DNA of 12,130 bases from Bacillota bacterium (GTDB lineage: Bacteria > Bacillota > Clostridia > Acetivibrionales > DTU013). Below, one piece after another: positions 6,633-12,130 of this stretch (the first letter of the stretch is position 1; every line of letters begins with the position of its first letter). A program made the translations under genes and the position numbers. The DNA lies in NCBI GenBank assembly GCA_023409615.1, contig JAEYRF010000121.1, positions 1-12,130 on the forward strand, written 5' to 3'. The notes under the pieces are model-generated. The model did not search any database. It worked only from the letters and a program-made list of their open reading frames with translations, and was not told the DNA's origin.

Positions 6633-6761
6633 TTATTTCCAATCAGGTTTGCCGAAGTAATGCACAAAGAAAGCCCAAATTTTAAAGGCTGTTAATGTAC
6701 ATTTATCAGCATTATTCAGTTAAATTGCAGCCACCTCGTAAACAATTATTTGATTCTTCAT
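6633..6761 (-). pseudogene. Tiny reading frame with an in-frame TAA (13-aa peptide, or broken 42-codon gene)
   Basis: An ATG at 6761 with AAAGGAGTG about 6 bases upstream opens a frame reading MKNQIIVYEVAAI, then TAA at 6720-6722. The same frame continues LNNADKC, TLTAFKIWAFFVHYF and GKPDWK to a second TAA at 6633-6635. The post-stop part has no ATG, GTG or TTG in frame but looks protein-like. Its own promoter (6802-6831) and two terminators (6572-6598 and 6521-6560) frame it as a complete short transcription unit. Either a single nonsense change broke a small gene, or a 13-residue peptide is made and the rest is chance, or translation restarts after the stop. GAGGTGG lies 11 bases before the CTG that follows the TAA. 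I do not recognise the product. Confidence 0.4.
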
Positions 6762-6801
6762 AAAAACACTCCTTTCGCCTGAAAATTTTACATGCACTTA
6801 T

Positions 6802-6831
6802 ATTATAGTTCAGTTAACTTCTACCAGTCAA
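6802..6831 (-). promoter_or_regulatory. Strong promoter of the small unit
   Basis: TTGACT (6826-6831) is followed on the minus strand after 18 bases by a perfect TATAAT (6802-6807). Transcription would begin near 6795, about 34 bases before the small ATG. It is one of the best promoters in the window by consensus. Confidence 0.7.
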
Positions 6832-6901
6832 GTGCCAGAGCATGAGAAAGTATTAGTATAATCATTCTTTCCACCCGGCAAATCCAGATCCCATCTCGTC
6901 T

Positions 6902-7612
6902 TTATACACCCAGCAGTTGTACCAGCCCATAAAAATCTAGCACTCTGCTTTCCAATTCGAGGTGTTTGCCAAATCTGTCCAGATATATCGGCCGCATTCC
7001 CATTTCAGCAGGTGCAATATAATCATTTGCATAATTATCTCCCACAAAAACAACCTGCTCCGGTTCGGCACCGGCAATCTCCAGTGCCTTTCGATAGATA
7101 GCCTGATGGGGCTTTCTCCAGCACTCCGCAACCGAAGTAACCACAAAGTTGAAATTCTCACTTATTCCATGCATTTCCAACATTTCTTCTATACCACCCA
7201 TCACCATGAAGTTCGAGACAACGCCCAGCTTATATCGCTCCTTCAGCTTTGGCAGTGCATTGCGCACATCCTCACTCACATATGAGCCCGCTTTATAATT
7301 TCTCCAGTAATTTTTATATAGAATGTCGGCCGTAGATTCCATAAGCTCATACGGCAGCTGCGGTAGGCTCAACTGCACTAAATGCAAGAAGCGTCCCCTC
7401 ATTTCGTAATCGGCATGCTCCGGGAGCCTTAAGGCAAGTTCCTGCTTAGACAGCAAATAGTATCTGAAAAACTCGTCCAGGTCCTCCCAGTAGCCCTCCA
7501 AACCTGATCCAACATAAGCCCATGCCGCATAATCGCGCATTGTCGGCAGCTTCTGCAGATCAATCAGCGTCTCCATACAGTCAAAGAAAATGTAATTGAA
7601 AGCCGTCTCCAT
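6902..7612 (-). CDS. HAD-like family protein with an atypical motif I
   Basis: A 236-residue cytosolic haloacid dehalogenase superfamily protein with an alpha-helical cap between motif I and motif II, as in subfamily I members. Motif I is FFDCMETLID: Asp11 is the nucleophile, but position 13, normally the general acid/base aspartate of DxD phosphatases, is Met. Motif II is VVSNF (Ser133), motif III is Lys167 in WRKPHQAIY, and motif IV is FVGDNYANDYIAPAEMGM (Asp192 and Asp197). All but the DxD partner are intact. Dehalogenases also lack that Asp, so a non-phosphatase activity or a binding role is possible. The ATG at 7612 has GGAG 7 bases upstream. The gene diverges from the 66-aa plus-strand gene, with overlapping promoters at 7633-7682. 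The substrate is unknown. Confidence 0.85.
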   Translation of the reverse strand: METAFNYIFFDCMETLIDLQKLPTMRDYAAWAYVGSGLEGYWEDLDEFFRYYLLSKQELALRLPEHADYEMRGRFLHLVQLSLPQLPYELMESTADILYKNYWRNYKAGSYVSEDVRNALPKLKERYKLGVVSNFMVMGGIEEMLEMHGISENFNFVVTSVAECWRKPHQAIYRKALEIAGAEPEQVVFVGDNYANDYIAPAEMGMRPIYLDRFGKHLELESRVLDFYGLVQLLGV

Positions 7613-7632
7613 GATTCTGCTCCTTTTTCGTC

Positions 7633-7661
7633 TTGCTGGTGCAATATATCTGGATTATAAT
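7633..7661 (+). promoter_or_regulatory. Promoter of the 66-aa gene
   Basis: TTGCTG (7633-7638) and a perfect TATAAT (7656-7661) are separated by 17 bases. Transcription would begin near 7668, about 40 bases before the start codon. It overlaps the minus-strand promoter of the HAD-like gene. Confidence 0.6.
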
Positions 7662-7682
7662 GTATCAAAAGAGAATACGCAA
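7654..7682 (-). promoter_or_regulatory. Promoter of the HAD-like gene (shares its -10 with the divergent promoter)
   Basis: On the minus strand TTGCGT (7677-7682) is followed after 17 bases by TATAAT (7654-7659). The -10 box is half of the palindrome ATTATAAT, which also gives the -10 box of the plus-strand promoter. Transcription would begin near 7647. Confidence 0.5.
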
Positions 7683-7708
7683 TGCATTTAATGACAGGAG
7701 GCCGACAC

Positions 7709-7909
7709 ATGGGCACGGTAAAGGATTTCAAAAATATCACCAACTGGGATGAGCTGTTTGATATGACAAACGAATACCTCACATTTCTTGTGGAGCAGCA
7801 TGATGTCACCCATGATATGGTCATAAAGACGACCCACGACATCATTAAGAACGCAGGCTACAACTATTCATACGAGGATGTGGAAAAAGAATACTACAGC
7901 GGGTTTTAG
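7709..7909 (+). CDS. Hypothetical 66-residue acidic protein
   Basis: This is the only gene on the plus strand. The ATG at 7709 follows AGGAGG by 7 bases, an ideal ribosome binding site; an earlier in-frame ATG at 7682 lacks one and is rejected. The product is short, acidic and soluble, with no Cys, no signal peptide and no membrane segment. It looks largely helical, with the central stretch TNEYLTFLVEQHDVTHDMVI, and ends in the Tyr/Glu-rich YSYEDVEKEYYSGF. I do not recognise the family. It has its own promoter overlapping that of the HAD-like gene, so the two may be linked in expression. It converges on the ABC permease gene, whose stop codon is 78 bases away, with no strong terminator between. 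Confidence 0.75.
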   Translation: MGTVKDFKNITNWDELFDMTNEYLTFLVEQHDVTHDMVIKTTHDIIKNAGYNYSYEDVEKEYYSGF

Positions 7910-7987
7910 AGTTGTTGTTTTTCGATTCCCTGCAGAGTAAAATGTTTGTTGAGTACGGTTTCATAATAGACAGCTTAGGTGTCTTTC

Positions 7988-8761
7988 CTAATTACCTGTG
8001 CTTACGTAGTGCCGGACGCCAATGCGCCAAATAAGCAGGCATGGAATGATAAATGCAATGCCAAGCAGAGGTGTGAAGGCATAAAGCGGATTATCAGCAC
8101 GCCCTGTGATATATAGCAACGGAAGATAGTTAAAGCACCCAAAAGGAATGATGAATGTGAAAAACCGCCGAAGCCATTTGCTGTAAATCGTCAACGGGTA
8201 TGATGATAGCTCACGTCCTCCGTCTGTAAATATGTTTATAAACTCCAAACCCTCTACTGTCCAAAAGCAAACCGTCGCACCCAATATGAACACTCCGCTG
8301 AATATGAATACACCACAGAATATCATCAGAATAACTGTTATGATTTTCAGTGCGCTCCAAGCTATTGCAGCATAACCAATCGCTATAACAAGTATCACGC
8401 CCGCCCATACGAGTTTTACCAAACGCACGACTTCAAAATTTGAACCAAGCACTTGAAGAACGGTGCTGCGAGGACGGAGTAGTACACGGTCAAAAGTGCC
8501 TTCTCGTATATATCTCTGAAAAACATCGAACCCTCGTGCGAAGCATTCGGTAATCGACCAGGCAGAAATCGTAATAGCATAACACAGAGCCACTTCGCCG
8601 AAGCTCCAGTCGTCCAGTTTTCCAAAACGTGCGAACAGGAGCGCAATACCAGCAAACATAAATCCGACATTGGCAATCTGCCCGATTATGTTCAATAAAA
8701 GGTCGAGTCGATATTGAAACATTGTTTTAAGTACAATACGGATATATTTGAAATACAGCAT
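7988..8761 (-). CDS. ABC-2 type transporter permease (PF06182/COG3694-like)
   Basis: A 257-residue inner membrane protein with about six hydrophobic segments, the last gene of the recQ-led operon. The pattern LLRPRSTVLQVLGS, then FTDGGRELSSYPLTIYSKWL and IIPFGCFNYLPLLYI, is typical of the COG3694 branch of the ABC2_membrane_6 family. These pair with a COG4587 permease and a COG4586 ATPase, both encoded just upstream. Together they would form an export-type ABC transporter with two different permease subunits. The ATG at 8761 is chosen because AAGGGGG lies 6 bases upstream and MLYFKYIR is the usual family start; a longer frame to 8842 would overlap the previous gene by 79 bases. Only 2 bases separate it from the preceding stop codon, and its ribosome binding site lies inside that gene. 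The substrate is unknown. Confidence 0.88.
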   Translation of the reverse strand: MLYFKYIRIVLKTMFQYRLDLLLNIIGQIANVGFMFAGIALLFARFGKLDDWSFGEVALCYAITISAWSITECFARGFDVFQRYIREGTFDRVLLRPRSTVLQVLGSNFEVVRLVKLVWAGVILVIAIGYAAIAWSALKIITVILMIFCGVFIFSGVFILGATVCFWTVEGLEFINIFTDGGRELSSYPLTIYSKWLRRFFTFIIPFGCFNYLPLLYITGRADNPLYAFTPLLGIAFIIPCLLIWRIGVRHYVSTGN

Positions 8762-8763
8762 GG

Positions 8764-9567
8764 TTAACCCCCTTGTATCACTATTCGTCTCATTATTTTT
8801 CCGTAAGCAAGCTTGCCAAGCAAACATAAACCCAAAATCCATGCGACCTGTACTCCGATTTGAAACACTGCGTCATAACCGCTTATATTGCCGCTGTATA
8901 GACGAAATGGCAGGTCGGATATGTAACGATAAGGCAAGAAATTCAATACCTTCTGAAGCCATTGCGGCATCAATGGTAAAGGGATTACTTGTCCGGCAAG
9001 GAATTCAGCGGCGATGCCGATAAAGAGCCGAGAACCACTAGATGACATTGTTATAAAGGTTAAAATGTATATAAACATCGAAACAGCTGTGACAAGCAGC
9101 AAAGACAGGCACATTGAGAGCAAGAACGCTCCAAGTGACTCAATGCTTGCAGGGAGCATCATTCGGAAAGGTTCGGGAAGCAAGAAAGAAACAACCAAAA
9201 TCGGCAGGCACCGAAGCGCGACGCTTGACAGTCGCGTTGCAGCCAATCGAGCGAACCAGAAGCCATACATATTGTATGGACGGCAGAGTTCGTATGCTAC
9301 CTGCCCGTCGGTAATACTGCTTAGTAACTCACCATCAACATACCAAAGCATTATCATTGCAAGGAATGCCTGGTTAAGCCACATATACGCTACAAGCTGG
9401 CTCCACGACAACGGAGGTTCTGTGCCGCTGCTGCGGTAGAACGCCTGAAAAATCATCAGCAGCATCAGGCCCCAGAAAAATTGTGTCGCAATACCAGCCC
9501 AGGCAGCTGCACGATACTGCATTCCGGCGATTAACTTCATTCGGAACATTGAGAAATAGCTGCTCAT
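8764..9567 (-). CDS. ABC-2 type transporter permease (PF06182/COG4587-like)
   Basis: A 267-residue polytopic membrane protein, the first of two permeases of the exporter. FRMKLIAGMQYRAAAWAGI at the N-terminus, the LCRPYNMYGFWFA segment, and PLMPQWLQKVLNFLPYRYI before the last helices match the COG4587 type of ABC2_membrane_6 protein. About six membrane segments are visible. The ATG at 9567 overlaps the ATPase stop codon in an ATGA, and GGGAG lies about 9 bases upstream inside the ATPase gene, so translational coupling is likely. It should form a heterodimeric pore with the product of the next gene. No substrate can be assigned. Confidence 0.88.
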   Translation of the reverse strand: MSSYFSMFRMKLIAGMQYRAAAWAGIATQFFWGLMLLMIFQAFYRSSGTEPPLSWSQLVAYMWLNQAFLAMIMLWYVDGELLSSITDGQVAYELCRPYNMYGFWFARLAATRLSSVALRCLPILVVSFLLPEPFRMMLPASIESLGAFLLSMCLSLLLVTAVSMFIYILTFITMSSSGSRLFIGIAAEFLAGQVIPLPLMPQWLQKVLNFLPYRYISDLPFRLYSGNISGYDAVFQIGVQVAWILGLCLLGKLAYGKIMRRIVIQGG

Positions 9568-10361
9568 AAGTGATGCTCCCTATACAATGCGGCAATAACT
9601 TCTTCCGTAGACAGCTCTCCGCTAAAGTCATTTTTTATTGCACAAAAAGAACCGTCATACAATATTTGACCTTTACCGATTAAAATTACACGGTCGGTCA
9701 GCGCCTCAATGTCATTCATATCGTGCGTTGTGAGTATTACCGTCAGCTTTGTTTCGGTGTTGACATCGCGGATGAATTGACGTACAGCGAGCTTAGAAGG
9801 AGCATCTAATCCTATGGTTGGCTCGTCCAAAAACAGTACTTTAGGCGAGTGTAAAAGTGAAGCCGCAATCTCTGCCCTCATTCGCTGACCGAGTGAAAGT
9901 TGACGGAGCGGTGTATTAATAAATTCCGCAAGACCAATTGTTTCTGTTAATAAGTCAAGATTCCGCTTATACTCCGTCTGCGGCACTTTATATATATCAC
10001 GCAGAAGTTCAAAGCTATCTATAATAGGCACGTCCCACCACAATTGTGTCCGCTGACCAAACACCACACCTATATTGCCGACATATTCACGTCGGCTCTT
10101 CCACGGTGTAAAGCCCATAACCTTACACTCACCGCTATCTGGAACAAGAATACCGCTCATAACCTTGATGGTAGTGGATTTCCCCGCACCATTCGGACCG
10201 ATATAGCCAACGATTTCTCCCTCATCTATGTGAAATGAAACGTCACTGAGAGCCTGAACATTCTTATATTCACGCTTGAAGAGCGATTTCAAGGCAGCAC
10301 CGGCACCCTTGCTGCGCTGCGCAACCTTAAAGGTTTTGTTGATACTATGTAAGGTTATCAT
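9564..10361 (-). CDS. ABC transporter ATP-binding protein (COG4586-like)
   Basis: A 265-residue nucleotide-binding subunit on the inner face of the membrane. Walker A GPNGAGKS lies at 55-62, the Q-loop VVFGQRTQLWWD at 99-110, the ABC signature LSLGQ at 155-159, Walker B VLFLDEP at 175-181 with Glu180, and the H-loop His at 213. The N-terminal block KGAGAALKSLFKREYK and the QRTQLWWD loop are marks of the COG4586 group that works with paired ABC2_membrane_6 permeases. By memory that group is often about 320-340 residues; here the region between the H-loop subdomain and the final STEEVIAALY helix is very short. The ATG at 10361 overlaps the recQ stop codon (ATGA), and AGGGAGG lies 4 bases upstream. 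The exported substrate is unknown. Confidence 0.92.
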   Translation of the reverse strand: MITLHSINKTFKVAQRSKGAGAALKSLFKREYKNVQALSDVSFHIDEGEIVGYIGPNGAGKSTTIKVMSGILVPDSGECKVMGFTPWKSRREYVGNIGVVFGQRTQLWWDVPIIDSFELLRDIYKVPQTEYKRNLDLLTETIGLAEFINTPLRQLSLGQRMRAEIAASLLHSPKVLFLDEPTIGLDAPSKLAVRQFIRDVNTETKLTVILTTHDMNDIEALTDRVILIGKGQILYDGSFCAIKNDFSGELSTEEVIAALYREHHL

Positions 10362-12130
10362 ATGTCCTCCCTGTCATATTTTTTTATCTCGTCAAGAAAG
10401 GCTCTTCCGTAACGAGAAGCCTTTACCTCGCCTACTCCCGAAACCTCAAGAAACTCCGTTATATTCCTCGGCACCTTGGCGGCCATATCGGCAAGACTGG
10501 CATTGGAGAAGATGATATAAGCTGGCACTTTCTCCTGCTGGGCAATCTTGAACCGCAGAGCCTTAAGTACCATGAACAGACCGTTTTCTTCCTCTACACT
10601 GACCGTAACTGTCTTTTTCCTGTGACGAATCTCAGGGGCAGAGGTCTCCTTTATTGTAATCTCCACTTTTTCATTATGAAAAAGCACATTCCTCGCCTTA
10701 GGCGTCAGTTCCACGCCGCCATGTATCGGGTCGGTATGCAAATAACTCTGTGCTTCCAAAGCCTCCACGAGCTCTCTGATTCGTGATTTGATTGTTCCTT
10801 TTAGCAATCCATAAGTCGTGATTTGATCTAGTCCAAGTTCCAACACCCGTTGATCAGCGCTTCCGCAGAGCGTACGGACAATCAATGTGGCTCCGACAGA
10901 GTACCCAAGTTTATCGCGCGCGCGTCTTACGCACGAAAGAATCATCTGCGCTTCCGTAGTAATGTCCTTTACCTCAAAGATTGATCGGCAGTTTCCGCAA
11001 TTTCCACAAGACTCCTGATGGGCTTGGTCAAAATACTCCAAGATGTATCCTCGCAGGCAATATGTAGTTTTGCAATATCCGATCATTGCATTCAAGCGTT
11101 CATAATCCCTCTGCATGATTACTTGGCGCTGCTCTTCGCTTAGCTCTTCGTTCTCGCCGGAATTCTGGATAAGAAATTTTGCTGTTTGAACATCACCGGC
11201 AGAATAGAGCAAAATACAGTCTGCTTTTTCGCCGTCACGTCCTGCACGACCTGCCTCCTGATAGTAGGCCTCCAGGCTTTTCGGCATATTGCTATGGATC
11301 ACAAAGCCGACATTTGATTTGTCGATTCCCATGCCAAAGGCATTGGTCGCTACCATTACAACAGAGCGATCATACAGGAAATTTTCCTGGTTTTGATGGC
11401 GTTCTTCATCGGTGAGGCCGGCATGATACCTGGTTGCTGAAACCCCAGCACGCCGCAGTGAATCGCACACCTTCTCCACAGCACTTCTGGTAGCACAGTA
11501 AACGATCCCGCATTTATCGCGTCGCTGGTCAATCAAGGTTTGAAGTGTCGCTGCCTTATTCTTCGGACGTATAACTTCATAGTTGAGATTCGGCCTGTCA
11601 AATCCCGTCGTGATGCATAACGGCGTGCGCAACTTCAATATAAGCTTGATATCATCCTGAACCTGATTTGTAGCAGTGGCGGTAAAAGCCGATAAGACAG
11701 GCCTTTGTGGCAGTTTGTTTAAAAAATCCACAATACGTAGATAACTTGGCCGGAAATCCTGTCCCCACTGTGAAATACAATGAGCTTCGTCAACAGCCAC
11801 CAGTGATATTTTTAAACTTTTCACAATAGAGACAAAGCCCTCTGCGTCAAGGCGTTCCGGTGCAGCATAGAGAATTTTGTACTCTCCGGCACGAAGATTA
11901 TAATAAACAGTTTTCATCTGTTCCGATGTCAGAGAACTGTTTACAAAGGCTGCGCTGACACCTGCATTTTGTAGTGCAATGACCTGATCTTTCATCAAAG
12001 AAATCAGCGGAGAAATGACCAGCGCAACGCCTTCCATCATAAGAGCCGGCAATTGATAACAGATACTTTTGCCTCCCCCAGTAGGCATTATTCCGAAGGC
12101 ATCACGTCCGCTGAGGATAGCGTCAATCAG
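10358..12130 (-). CDS. recQ: ATP-dependent DNA helicase RecQ (N-terminus outside the window)
   Basis: A 3'-5' DNA helicase acting in recombination and repair; 590 codons are visible. The frame is open to the window edge, and a start at the Met of MPTGGGKS would cut into motif I, so roughly 25-35 N-terminal residues are missing. Helicase motifs run in order: TGGGKSICYQLP (I), SPLISLMKDQV (Ia), VDEAHCISQWG (II, DEAH), SAFTATAT (III), GIVYCATRSAVEKV (IV), VATNAFGMGIDKSNV (V) and YYQEAGRAGRDG (VI). A zinc site follows, with YCLRGYILEYF and CGNCGNC, then an RQC winged-helix region. A C-terminal HRDC domain ends FLEVSGVGEVKASRYG. This is the full RecQ layout. The stop codon overlaps the ABC ATPase start by 4 bases, so the helicase and exporter genes are probably co-transcribed and coupled. 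Confidence 0.97.
   Translation of the reverse strand: MIDAILSGRDAFGIMPTGGGKSICYQLPALMMEGVALVISPLISLMKDQVIALQNAGVSAAFVNSSLTSEQMKTVYYNLRAGEYKILYAAPERLDAEGFVSIVKSLKISLVAVDEAHCISQWGQDFRPSYLRIVDFLNKLPQRPVLSAFTATATNQVQDDIKLILKLRTPLCITTGFDRPNLNYEVIRPKNKAATLQTLIDQRRDKCGIVYCATRSAVEKVCDSLRRAGVSATRYHAGLTDEERHQNQENFLYDRSVVMVATNAFGMGIDKSNVGFVIHSNMPKSLEAYYQEAGRAGRDGEKADCILLYSAGDVQTAKFLIQNSGENEELSEEQRQVIMQRDYERLNAMIGYCKTTYCLRGYILEYFDQAHQESCGNCGNCRSIFEVKDITTEAQMILSCVRRARDKLGYSVGATLIVRTLCGSADQRVLELGLDQITTYGLLKGTIKSRIRELVEALEAQSYLHTDPIHGGVELTPKARNVLFHNEKVEITIKETSAPEIRHRKKTVTVSVEEENGLFMVLKALRFKIAQQEKVPAYIIFSNASLADMAAKVPRNITEFLEVSGVGEVKASRYGRAFLDEIKKYDREDI

Noticed and set aside
7960..7980. A possible bidirectional terminator between the 66-aa gene and the ABC permease gene (AGACA and TGTCT arms).
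   Set aside because: The stem is only 5 bp with a 7-base loop and a poor T-run on either strand, so it is too weak to call.
7988..8842. A longer start for the last ABC permease at 8842.
   Set aside because: It would overlap the previous permease by 79 bases without a ribosome binding site. The ATG at 8761 has AAGGGGG and the expected family N-terminus.
1..12130. Search for a defence system, CRISPR array, mobile element or biosynthetic cluster.
   Set aside because: No direct-repeat array, transposase, integrase, nuclease effector or cluster of modifying enzymes is visible. RecQ alone does not make a defence system.

Overview
The window looks like a chromosomal segment of a low-to-mid GC Gram-positive bacterium, most likely in the class Clostridia. 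The evidence is a perfect CIRCE operator, strong AGGAGG-type ribosome binding sites, intrinsic terminators with U-tracts, a CD3324-type small helix-turn-helix protein and a clostridial-type HtpG. The species cannot be named from the sequence. All genes lie on the minus strand except one 66-codon gene. I see no rRNA, tRNA, CRISPR array, insertion sequence or phage gene.

Layout from left to right. 1-305: start of a TAXI-type TRAP transporter substrate-binding lipoprotein, cut by the window edge. 426-2105: a SulP anion transporter with a STAS domain. 2106-2526: a 421-base gap holding, in minus-strand order after htpG, a strongly paired segment, an intrinsic terminator, a promoter for sulP and three related 20-24 base repeats in the sulP leader. 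2527-4491: htpG (Hsp90), preceded by a vegetative promoter and a CIRCE operator that also has the form of an intrinsic terminator for the upstream PilZ gene. 4673-6012: a PLP-dependent class IV aminotransferase and a PilZ-domain protein, probably one operon with its own promoter. 6191-6475: a CD3324-family HTH protein. 6521-6831: a compact unit with promoter, Shine-Dalgarno, a tiny reading frame interrupted by an in-frame TAA, and two terminator hairpins. 6902-7612 (HAD-like protein) and 7709-7909 (66-aa orphan, plus strand) diverge from a shared promoter region with a palindromic -10 box. 7988-12130: a tightly packed operon of RecQ helicase (5' end outside the window), an ABC ATPase and two ABC-2 permeases, joined by two 4-base ATGA overlaps and a 2-base gap.

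The genes do not form one pathway. The coherent units are the exporter operon led by recQ, the aminotransferase-PilZ pair (PilZ suggests c-di-GMP sensing) and htpG under HrcA-type heat-shock control. No complete defence system or biosynthetic cluster is visible. The most unusual signals are regulatory: the CIRCE/terminator hairpin, the structured RNA between htpG and sulP, the repeats in the sulP leader, the small unit with the interrupted frame, and the overlapping divergent promoters.
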